From contig JAFLBP010000007.1 of the NCBI GenBank assembly GCA_017303875.1, positions 124,001 through 188,000 on the forward strand: a stretch of 64,000 nucleotides of DNA. Reading direction: 5' to 3'. A program made the position numbers and the translations under genes. Below are positions 8,835 to 18,900 of this stretch, piece after piece. This DNA is from Chitinophagales bacterium (lineage in GTDB: Bacteria; Bacteroidota; Bacteroidia; Chitinophagales; Saprospiraceae). The stretch's first letter is position 1. Each line of letters begins with the position of its first letter. The notes under the pieces were generated by a model, which was not told the origin of the DNA, did no database searches, and was given only the letters and a program-made list of their open reading frames with translations.

Positions 8835-11800
8835 ATGAAACATATTTTTCTTCCGCTTTTGATGATGCTATTTGCATCCCATGCTTTCGCCCAAGTCCCA
8901 CAGACTGTTAATTTCCAGGCCGTTGCCAGAAACAGCTTAGGAGATGCCATTCTCAATCAACCTGTACAAGTGCGTCTGACCATCCGGGAAAATACTCCTA
9001 CAGGAAACAGTATTTATTGTGCAACGCACAATACGACAACCAATGCTTTTGGTGCGTTTACTTTTCAAATGAATCGTGGCGATTTTTCCCAATGCGCTAA
9101 CTCACCTGATTTCGAATCCATTAATTGGACAAATGGATCAAAATGGATGCAGGTAGAATTCAGAACAGACCTCGGTGCATTCAACGACCTGGGCGCGTTT
9201 GAGATTAGTTCATCTTTTTATGCACTGGCCGCCCGGGAAGCACAAAGGGTAAGTTTTATCAACCCTGATAATGCGCAGGATGGAAACGTATTGCGATATG
9301 ATGCCTCCAGCGGTTTGTGGAAGCCCGCTTCAATTCCAAACAGTGGCCCCACAAATATAGTTGCCGGTGCAGGAATAAACGTATCGCTCAATGGAAATAC
9401 TGTTACAATTTCCAATGCAGGCGATAGCGACAACAGCAGTACAAATGAGTTGCAGACCCTCCAGCTAAACGGCGCCCAACTTAGCATCACTAATGGTAAT
9501 AGTGTTACTTTGCCGCTTGGTTCCGATGCTCAAACCTTGCAGCTAAATGGCAGCCAGCTTAGCATCACTAATGGCAACAGTATCACTTTGCCGCTTGGCT
9601 CCGATACTCAAACCTTGCAGCTAAATGGCAGCCAGCTTAGCATCACTAATGGCAACAGTGTCAATCTGCCTTCAGCCCCGCAAAGTATCAATGACCTCAA
9701 TGATGTAAATACAACTGCCAACCTCAGTGTTGGAAAAGTATTGAAATGGGATGGGGCAAACTGGACACCCCAAAATGATAATACCAGTTCCGGAAGTGGC
9801 GGTTCCCTGAACATACAAAATCCTTTGCTTGGAGACGGTACTCCTAATGATCCTTTACGTATAGGTCAGAACAATGCTGTTCCAGGTCAGGCACTTGTTT
9901 GGGATGGCAGTGCCTGGGTTCCCGGTACTGTGCAGGGCGGCTCAGGCGGCAGCTACACCGCAGGCCCTGGCATCACCATTGCGAACAACGTCATCAGCGC
10001 AGTGGATAACAGCCCAAGCAATGAGATACAAACACTTTCTCTGGCTGGTAACCAACTTACTTTATCAAATGGAGGCGGTTCGGTAGCGCTTCCCACAACT
10101 GGAGGATCAAACGTCACATTACAGCAAGGTACTGGCATAGGTATAAGCGGTAGTAACAACAATTTTACGATTACAAATACAGGCGATACCAACCCCTCTG
10201 ATGATGTAACCACAAGCACACAAGCAGGTGGGGATGTCAGCGGTACTTTTAGTAACCTCCAAATAAATCCTGGTGTTGTGGGTAACCTCGAAATCGCTAA
10301 TGGCTCAATCAATGGAGATAAAATCGCCAACGGAACCATTACGCCTAATAAACTCTCCTTCTCGGTGGGAGGAAGTCAATGGCAAAATAATGGCCAAAAA
10401 ATATACTACAACAGCGGTTTTGTAGGTATCGGTCTTGATAATCCTCAAGCTCCATTAAACGTCATTGCTGAACAGGCACCAACTGGTCAGAATACAATCT
10501 CGGTACTAGGTTTTGCTAATGCCCCGATTTCTACTACCACCAGCAATATTGGTTTATTGGGATCCTATAATACTGCAGCTTATGGAACAGGTGTCGCAGG
10601 TTACGGATTCAATTTTGAGCCGGTTCCGGCTGCGCTTGATTTTGGAGTATATGGTTCTGCAGCAACTGGTGTTTTAGGATCAGGCAAGGCAGTTGACTTT
10701 AGTAGCGGTACGGATATTCCCGGAGTAGGTGTGATGGGTATTGGCAAATCAACCGCTAATGTTCCGGGGATAGGTATCAATGGTATCGCCTCCGGTACCG
10801 GTTCTCTTGCCGGATATTTCCTCGGAAATGTTCGTACAGACGGCAGAATGACGGTTAATAACAGTACCAACGGCGCTGAAATGGCAACTATGGGTGTCGG
10901 TAACGCAGGGCATGGATTTTTTAATGCTTACGGCCCCAATGGAAACCTAAACCTTGTGATTGGATCTTTGAGCGGTTCCCCAAACAGCGGTACGGTTGGT
11001 GTCTTTGGCCCCAATCAGCAATCCACACCATCTGTACTGGTTTTTGCCGAGAGTGATGGAGATGGCCAAATAGAAGTAAATACCGGTACGGGTAATAATC
11101 TGATTACCATCACCAAAAGCACAGGCAATAGTGGTATAATTGAAGGGAAAAATTCAAACAGTATCGTGACATCCAGGTTAACAACAACTACCGGGAATGC
11201 AGGCTCTCTGTCAATTTACGGCCCGAACACCCAAACTTCCCCTTCCGTTCAAGTATATTCTGAAACAGACGGCGATGGCGCAATAGCCATCAATGCAGGA
11301 AACGGTAATGATCTTTTAGTCATGGGAAAAAGTACCGGCAACTCTGGCGTAGTGGAAACGTATGGCTCGGGGGGTAATGTTACCACAAGACTTACTACAA
11401 CCAGTACTTCAAACGGAACCCGAGGAACAATTAGTGTCCACGACGAAAATGGTAATTCAAGGGGCTATATCAGAGCCAATTCAACAACGCAAAGTGAACT
11501 TTTTGTCAATACGATCACAGGCGTGTCCAAAAGCTTCCGCATGGTGCACCCCCAAGACCCCACCAAAGAAATCTGGTACGCCTGCATAGAAGGCCCCGAA
11601 GCCGCTGCTTATGAACGCGGCACCGCGCAACTGGTCAATGGCGTGGCAGCAGTTCAATTCAGCGACCATTTTCAGTTGGTAGCCAACAGGGAGGGTATGA
11701 CCGTCATGCTCACTCCGCTTTCCGGTAAATCCAATGGCCTGGCCGTTGTTGAAAAAACGGAGCGCGGTTTTAAAGTACAGGAACTGATGGAAGGCACCGG

Positions 11801-12041
11801 CAATTATCAGTTCGACTGGGAAGTAAAATGCGTGCGCAAAGGACTGGAAAATTTCCAGATCATCCGTGACCGCGATTATGGTCTCAGCGACCTGCCCTCC
11901 ATAGAATCCATGCGCCGGGAAAATACAGCCCCGGCCAGCGCCCCGGCCCGAATCGAAACCGATGTCCCCACAAGCGGCCGGAATATTCCCGCCGCCGAAC
12001 TGACACCGCAAAAAGGAAACAAAACAAAAAAACAGGATTAA
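8835..12041 (+). CDS. Large fibre-like secreted repeat protein, paralogue of 5755-8325
   Basis: 1068 residues. The signal peptide ends ...SHAFAQ. The N-terminal module (VNFQAVARNSLGDAILNQPV, about 22-135) and the C-terminal module (IWYACIEGPEAAAYERGTAQ, about 910-1020) match the ends of the 5755-8325 protein. The middle differs. It holds three 26-residue repeats (TLQLNGSQLSITNGNSV type), Gly/Asn/Ser-rich fibre units with TAGPGITIANNVISAV, and longer beta-strand units (VQVYSETDGDGAIAINAGNG). The last 45 residues are Pro/Lys rich and end in KGNKTKKQD, with no recognisable T9SS domain. A strong hairpin follows the stop at 12052. The two paralogues flank a small T9SS-sorted protein, which suggests a three-gene surface module. 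Function inferred as an adhesin or structural fibre. Confidence 0.8.
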   Translation: MKHIFLPLLMMLFASHAFAQVPQTVNFQAVARNSLGDAILNQPVQVRLTIRENTPTGNSIYCATHNTTTNAFGAFTFQMNRGDFSQCANSPDFESINWTNGSKWMQVEFRTDLGAFNDLGAFEISSSFYALAAREAQRVSFINPDNAQDGNVLRYDASSGLWKPASIPNSGPTNIVAGAGINVSLNGNTVTISNAGDSDNSSTNELQTLQLNGAQLSITNGNSVTLPLGSDAQTLQLNGSQLSITNGNSITLPLGSDTQTLQLNGSQLSITNGNSVNLPSAPQSINDLNDVNTTANLSVGKVLKWDGANWTPQNDNTSSGSGGSLNIQNPLLGDGTPNDPLRIGQNNAVPGQALVWDGSAWVPGTVQGGSGGSYTAGPGITIANNVISAVDNSPSNEIQTLSLAGNQLTLSNGGGSVALPTTGGSNVTLQQGTGIGISGSNNNFTITNTGDTNPSDDVTTSTQAGGDVSGTFSNLQINPGVVGNLEIANGSINGDKIANGTITPNKLSFSVGGSQWQNNGQKIYYNSGFVGIGLDNPQAPLNVIAEQAPTGQNTISVLGFANAPISTTTSNIGLLGSYNTAAYGTGVAGYGFNFEPVPAALDFGVYGSAATGVLGSGKAVDFSSGTDIPGVGVMGIGKSTANVPGIGINGIASGTGSLAGYFLGNVRTDGRMTVNNSTNGAEMATMGVGNAGHGFFNAYGPNGNLNLVIGSLSGSPNSGTVGVFGPNQQSTPSVLVFAESDGDGQIEVNTGTGNNLITITKSTGNSGIIEGKNSNSIVTSRLTTTTGNAGSLSIYGPNTQTSPSVQVYSETDGDGAIAINAGNGNDLLVMGKSTGNSGVVETYGSGGNVTTRLTTTSTSNGTRGTISVHDENGNSRGYIRANSTTQSELFVNTITGVSKSFRMVHPQDPTKEIWYACIEGPEAAAYERGTAQLVNGVAAVQFSDHFQLVANREGMTVMLTPLSGKSNGLAVVEKTERGFKVQELMEGTGNYQFDWEVKCVRKGLENFQIIRDRDYGLSDLPSIESMRRENTAPASAPARIETDVPTSGRNIPAAELTPQKGNKTKKQD
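9456..9680 (+). repeat. Three 78-bp tandem coding repeats
   Basis: Copies start at 9456, 9534 and 9612 (26 codons each). They encode TLQLNG(A/S)QLSITNGNS(V/I) plus a TLPLGSD linker; the third copy diverges near its end. Near-identity at DNA level suggests recent expansion or gene conversion. Confidence 0.8.
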
Positions 12042-12051
12042 ACTTATAATT

Positions 12052-12083
12052 GGCTGCCCGATTATGCCGGGCAGCCTTCTTTA
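12052..12083 (+). terminator. Rho-independent terminator after the fibre operon
   Basis: A perfect 9-bp GC-rich stem (GGCTGCCCG at 12052-12060 with CGGGCAGCC at 12068-12076) with a 7-base loop, followed by TTCTTT. It lies 10 bases after the stop of the 8835-12041 gene and 20 bases before the next start. Confidence 0.75.
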
Positions 12084-12102
12084 CTCATAGATTTGCTCTA
12101 AT

Positions 12103-12876
12103 ATGAGTTCCGTAAAAGCTTACATCATACCCTTGCTCCTGGCCCTTACAAACCTGTTGCACGCCCAAACCAGCGCCAACAGCGGTGGCGGCAGCCTGAA
12201 TAACACGACGATTGCTGTAGATTATGCCGTCGGACAAGTCGCCATTGCTACCCTGGAAAATCAGAATCGCTTTTTCACACAGGGCTTGCTACAGCCAGAT
12301 CCCCTGATTGACTGTTCACAGGTACAGATCAATACCTTGCCTGACTCTTTTATTCTGGCCCTCGACGACGGGCAACTTTCCTTTGATCCATTACTCAATG
12401 ACAACCTCCCATTCGAGGTTAAAATCAATGCTGTCAGTACACCGCTTGTCGGACAGGTCACGCCGGGAAGCCCGGGCAACGTCTGGACGTATCGCATCAA
12501 CGAGCCGCAGTTCAGCGGCTTTATCAGTTTCAGCTATACCCTGTGCCCGATTTTATGCCCGGGCGCTTGTGATTCCAGCACGGTGAGTATCAGGGTTGTT
12601 TCCGGCATCCCTAATGTCATTACCCCGAATGCCGATGGGGTAAACGATACTTTTGACCCGCTGCAAACCTTGCGGGAGCTCGGCATTACTACCTTGCCGA
12701 AAAGTTTTAACATCCTCAGCAGGAGTGGCGAAATTATCTGGTCGGCAGCGCCATACCGAGCCTGGGATGCCCGCAATAAAAAGCACTACGTAGAAGAAGG
12801 GGCCTACTATTACCTGCTCCTGATGGAAGACGGGCAGGTTTTTAAAGGGCCGATAAGTGTGGTGCGGTATGAATAA
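12103..12876 (+). CDS. Secreted protein with gliding-associated (type B) T9SS C-terminal domain
   Basis: 257 residues. The signal peptide ends ...NLLHAQ. The N-terminal half (SANSGGGSLNNTTIAVDYAV and later FTQGLLQPDP) is a common leader of small T9SS proteins. The middle (about 75-165) looks like one cadherin/Ig-type domain with PLLNDNLPFEVKINAVSTP and YTLCP. Residues about 168-257 are the CHU_C/gliding-motility-associated domain: NVITPNADGVNDTFDPL, ILSRSGEIIWSAAPYRAWDA and YYYLLLMEDGQVFKGPISV. This domain routes proteins through T9SS to the surface. The giant type B protein follows about 100 bases later. Role unknown beyond surface display. Confidence 0.82.
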   Translation: MSSVKAYIIPLLLALTNLLHAQTSANSGGGSLNNTTIAVDYAVGQVAIATLENQNRFFTQGLLQPDPLIDCSQVQINTLPDSFILALDDGQLSFDPLLNDNLPFEVKINAVSTPLVGQVTPGSPGNVWTYRINEPQFSGFISFSYTLCPILCPGACDSSTVSIRVVSGIPNVITPNADGVNDTFDPLQTLRELGITTLPKSFNILSRSGEIIWSAAPYRAWDARNKKHYVEEGAYYYLLLMEDGQVFKGPISVVRYE

Positions 12877-12983
12877 ATATCCGCAAAACCATGACAAAAA
12901 CTTGCTATCCCGCCCCCGTGCAATGGGCGCCGGATGGTATATTTGAGCCGCATAAACGTAAACCTATTGATTCCGAAAAGACA

Positions 12984-15900
12984 ATGAACAATCAACTGCT
13001 ACGCGCTTTGTTCCACCTGCCGCTTTTATGCCTTGCGGTATTGTTTTCGCTGCCGCTGAGGGGGCAGGTGGTGCTGTTACATTTCCCATTCGACGGAGAT
13101 ACCAACCCTTCTACCAATATTTTGAATGGTTCGTTTTCGGTAGAGCCGGCGAATGCAGGAGATCCGCCGATTCAGGATCCTTTTGATAACGGAGTGATAG
13201 AGTCTAGCCCGGTTTATAACGGACCTTGTGGGACAAGTGGTGGTTTGGCGGTTTCGTATAGTAACTTTCATTTTGGCGATGCATTGCGGTTTACATTCAG
13301 TACCAAGGCCGCCTACACAGATTATAAGTGGGCGTTTTGCGATTACACTACAAACTCGGGTGCAACAGATTTCGGCACGCTGATTACACGAGCCAGTTAT
13401 GATGGTGGTAATAATTGGTGGTATTTTAATGGTGGCTGGGGTGTTCAAACCGGCTCTTGGACAGCTACTTCGACTTTTTCACGGGCCTGGCAGCAATTGC
13501 CCGCTGCATTTGAACAACGCGATCAAGTGATCTTTGAAATTTATAAATTTAATGATCCTGCCAGTGCTTCCTATTCTCTGATTGTAGACAATTTCAGAAT
13601 TTACGGCACCCCGTGTATGCATCCGGATCGGGCAGCACTCATTGAACTCTACGAAGCTACTGATGGAGATAATTGGACAACCTCCTGGGATACGACGAGT
13701 TGTGATGTGTGTAATTGGTATGGGGTGGTTTGTGATGGGAATAATAGAGTTACTTCCTTACAGTTAGCTAGTAATAATCTAATTGGAGAATTACCAGATC
13801 TGTCAATTTCACATTTACAAGTGATGAATATAAGCGATAATCAACTGAGTGGTAGTATACCTAATTTTAATATACCAACACTTCAAGCTATTATTTTATC
13901 ATTTAATGAATTGAGTGGATCAATTCCTAATTTTAATCTTCCGAACTTAAGGGTTCTGAGTCTTGGGAATAATAATTTAGGTGGCCCAATTCCTAATTTT
14001 AATCTTCCAAATATAGAAGATTTATATATTTACAGTAATAACCTTGTTGGTAGTATTCCCAGTTTAAATTTACCTAAACTAAGAGATTTTTTTGCTGAGG
14101 ATAACAATCTGAGTGGAGTTTTGCCTGAGTTATATCTTCCCGATCTTCAATTTCTTTATCTTCATAGTAATAATTTGTCTGGATGCTTTCCTATTTCATA
14201 CCTAAATTATTGCACAAATATCAGCTACAACTTCTCCAACAACCCCCTGCTCCCCTGGGAAGGTAATTTTTCCCAGTTCTGCAACAGCCTGCCCCAGGTC
14301 GGCGCGCCCTGCGACAACGTCAACACCGCCGGCGCCGATGAAATACAATCCGATTGTAGTTGCGACCTCGCCTGTATCGCCTTCAACGCACCGCTTTCCG
14401 CCACGACAAATACCATCTGTAACGGGGAATCTACCGATCTGACCTTTAATTTTACCAATGGATTCGCCCCCTACGATGTTACCTGGTCGGGCGGTACACT
14501 CTTTGATATTAACGACGGGCATGTGGTAAATGTATCCCCCTCCAGCACCACCACCTATTCCATCAGCGCCGTGACCGACAACAACGGCTGCACCGCTTCC
14601 GGGCCGTTTACGCCGGTGACCGTTACAGTGGTAAATCCGCTAAGCGTCGGGCCGATAACAGGTGCGCTTAATGTCTGTCAGGGCGCTACACATACCTATT
14701 CCGTTGCCCCGGTAGCCGGAGCAAGCAGTTATGAGTGGACGGTGCCTCCTGGCGCGATCATCAACACTGTTCCGGCCACCGGCAACACCATTAGCGTTAC
14801 CTGGCCTGCCGGCGCGAGTTCAGGAGACATTTGTGTGGCGGCGGTTCGCTCACCTTGTGCCGCCGGGCCTGTACAATGTATCGCGGTTAATTTTACCCCC
14901 GCTTACTCGGCAACTTTGTCGGGCTCAGGCGCCATTTGCAACGGCGATAACACGGATATTACTTTTAATTTTACCGGCGGCAATACCCCTTACGACGTCA
15001 CCTGGACAGGCGGCACTTTAAATAATATTGATGACGGGCATGTGGTAAATGTCTCTCCCACCAGCACCACCACCTATTCCATCAGCGCTGTTACCGACAA
15101 CAACGGCTGCCTTGCCACCGGGCCGTTTACATCCGTGGTAATTACTGTGAATAATCCGCCGAATACCAACAATGTCAATGGCAGCAATAATGCCTGCGAG
15201 GGAAGTACCCTCACGTATTCAAGCAATCCTGCTCCCGGCGCTTTAAGTTATACCTGGACGGTACCTGCCGGTGCGGTCATTACGGGTGGGCAAGGCAGTA
15301 ACAGCATCAGCGTCAGCTGGCCCGCCGGTTCGGTATCCGGCGATGTATGTGTTACTGCCGAGAATGGTTGTACCCCCACAATACAGCGCTGCCGCCCCAT
15401 CACCTTCATCCCCATCCCCGAAGCGCCTACCACCATTTTCGGCCCCACAGAAACCTGCCGCAACAACACGGAAACCTTTGAAATACCCGATGTGCCCGAC
15501 GCAACCGGCTACACCTGGACGGTGCCACCCGGCGCCAACATTACCGGCGGCGCCAACACAACACTCATTACCGTCTTCTTTGGCCCCACCGCCACTTCCG
15601 GAAACGTCACGGTGCGTGCCGGCAACAGCTGCGGCAACGGCCCAAGCCTGAGTTTTCCTGTCACGGTGCGCTTACTACCCGTCGCACCCGTGTTCGGCGC
15701 CGGGAATTTCAACCCCTGTACCGGCGAAATCCAGAATTACAGCGTGACGGCACAAGCCAGTGTGGACTACTACGACTGGCAATTGCCCGACGGCGGCACG
15801 GTCATCAGTGGCCAGGGCACGCCAAATGTCAGCATAGACTGGAGCGGCGCCAGCGGCCCCAGCAATATGACGGTAGTGCTTGGTTCTACACTTTGTAACA

Positions 15901-18900
15901 ACGCTACTGCTACCAACACGAGGGTGGTTAATGTGCGCCCATTCCCCGAAGCGCCCGCGCAAATCAGCGGCGAAGAAACGGTTTGTATCAGCAGCGGCAA
16001 CCAAACCTATACCGCCGAACCCGTCAGCGGCGCTACCACTTACCTCTGGGATGTAGCCGCCATACAAAGCCTCGGACAAGTGATCGGCAACAGCAATGGC
16101 AATACCATCACCGTCAACTGGCAATTTCCCGGCCTCGTCACTTTCGGCTGCAAAGCTGTCAACACCTGCGGTGAAGGGCCGGAACAAAATATCACCGTTG
16201 TGGTCAATGAAGGCGCTGCGCAGCCCGGAATTATTAGCGGCCCGGCTACGGTTTGTGCCGGGAGCCAGGCCAATTACAGCATTGCCGCGTTGGCGGGTAT
16301 CAGTGCCTATACCTGGACGGTGCCCGCCGGCGCAAGCATTATCAGCGGACAAGGCAGTACGGCCATTACAGTACAATTTAATACAGGCAGTTCCGGCCAG
16401 ATATGTGTATCGGCGAATACAGCATGCGGGCCTTCTGCCGCCGCCTGTTTGGCCGTTTCGGTAAGTGCCGGCAGCAGCCTTGTTGTGGGCGCCATCAGCG
16501 GCGCTACGGCTTTTTGTCCGGCACAAAATGCTGCTTACAGTGTAGCTGCGGTGAATGGTGCAAGCGCTTACCTCTGGACGGTTCCGGCGGGCGCGAGCAT
16601 CAGTTCCGGCCAGAATACCAATAATATCAGTGTCAACTGGGGTCAATCATCGGGCGGGACGCTCTGCGTTAGTGCCATCGGCAGTTGCGGGGCCGGCTCA
16701 CCCACTTGTATCAACGCAATGCCGCTTGCCGGCGCAGCGCTCAACCTTGGGCCTGATACCACCCTTTGTCCGGGTACGCCCCTTGTGCTTCAAGCCGGCG
16801 TTTTCAATACCTACAACTGGAGTACGGGTGCCATCACGCCCACCATAAGCGTAAGCGGCAGCGGACTGTACACCGTTACCGTGACCCTTGGCAGCGGCAA
16901 TACCTGTACCCTCAGCGATGAGATAAATGTCAGTTTTGAAGCGCAGGCGTTGCCCGGGAGCGTGAGTGCGCTTATTACACCGGCCAATAATGCCGTAAAT
17001 GTTTCCCCTGGCACCGCACTCAGCTGGGCGCCCGCAGCGGGCTGCATCGGAGGCTATCTCGTAAGTATCGGCACCAGCCCGGGCGGCACGGATATTCTGG
17101 GTCAAACCAATGTTGGTGCAGGAACCACCTTTACACCACCTTCCGGCCTGCCGCCCGGCACAACGGTATACGTCAATATTACGCCGTATAACAGCCTGGG
17201 GAATGGCCTCACTGCCAGCTTTTCCTTTACGACTTCCGGTGCTTGCACCTTTGTGACGAGTACTGCCGACAGCGGCCCCGGCACTCTCCGCGCCGCAATC
17301 CTTTGCGCCAACGCCAGTCCTGGGCTGGATACCATTCGGTTTGCTATTCCGGGCGCCGGGCCGCATATTATTCAATTACTCGGCGCTTTGCCGCTGCTGG
17401 AAGACAGCCTGATTATAGATGCAAGTACCCAACCCGGCTGGAACCTCGGTCAGGTGATCGTTGACGGGACATCCTACCCGCCAGCTGCTTTTCCGCCATT
17501 TGTGTTCAAGGACAACCGATGGCTGGAGCTGTATGGCTTGGTGGTACGCAATTTTCCGATGGCTGGTTTTGATATTGTAAAAGCGGAAAAAATACGATTT
17601 GGAAAGCCGGGAAAAGGCAATGCCATTTACCAAAATTGTAATTTGTGCAGCAGCGGACTTGATCTGGTACTCAGCGAATGTACCGATGTAGTCGTTCAAT
17701 CGAACCGTTTCGGGATAAAAGAAGACGATACACCGGCCAGCGTTTTGAATGTGACACAAATCGGGGTGGAAGGCCGCGAGGTGCTTATTGGTGGAAGTAG
17801 AAGCGCCGTGGAAGGCAATCGTTTTGGCAACGGCGGCGTAAGTGTCTATATCTGGAATAACCTGAGCAATAGTTTTTCACCTGATAATATACAAATTTAC
17901 GGGAATGATATTGGCTTGGGAACTGCGAATGCTGACTGGGGTTCCGATGCCGGTATTTTTATCCAGGATAATATTCCCAATATTAAAATAGGCGATGGCA
18001 GCGCCGACAAACAGAACCGTTTGGCGAATAACCAGGAAGCAGTTCGGATTGGCGTTCAAAATTCAGCGAGTAATCCGGAAATTCGGCATAATACGTTCTC
18101 CTGTAATACGCAGGCGATCGTTTGGCCCTTCGGCGGGCCTGCTGCTCCAACAATTGCAAATGCTACGCCGATTTTGGTTCGCGGTACTGCAAGCGCCGGT
18201 GCAAGGGTTGAGGTGTATCGATCTAACAATGCCGCCTGCCCTGGTGCCGCTTGTCAGGGAAGTGTATTCCTGGGCTTTGCAGTAGCCAATGCCGCCGGTC
18301 AGTGGTTGCTGAATGCGCCCTTCACGACCGCGCTTCAGGTGGGCGACCGCGTAACCGCAACGGCCAGCCTCAACGGTCGTACATCGGCTTTCAGCGCCTG
18401 CTTTAGTGCGCAGACGCCCGCCTGTGACCCCGCCTCGGATCGGCAACAATTAGCAACCCTGCATGCTGCCCTGAATGGCCCGAACTGGGCGCAGGACAGC
18501 AACTGGCTCAGCGGACTTCCCTTGTACCGGTGGCATGGCATCAGCGCTAACAATGAGGGATGTGTGACCTCAATTATACTAAAAGATAAAAACATCAGCG
18601 GTGTATTGCCTGATCTCAAACTGCCATTTCTGGAAACTATTGGCATTATCAACAGCAGCCTGAGTGGCGCACTGCCGCCATTTACACAAACACCTGCCCT
18701 TAGATTTGTTTATTTTACGGATAATGAACTGCCTGGGCCTTTTCCGGATTTTAAATTTTGTCCCGAATTAGAGCATATTGATGTAGACAGCAACTTAATT
18801 GACGGCCCTATTCCCGCTTTTAATCAGTTAAAAAAATTGAAATACTTAGATGTTAATTACAATCAGTTTTCCGGCGCCATTCCCAATTTCGACAGCCTCA

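Noticed and set aside
12891..12983. Longer N-terminus of the giant adhesin
   Set aside because: The first 31 residues are not signal-like; the Met at 12984 gives a regular signal peptide.
15675..16646. 323-codon minus-strand frame inside the giant adhesin
   Set aside because: Opposite-strand shadow of GC-rich PKD-like repeats; the plus-strand frame has consistent domain motifs.
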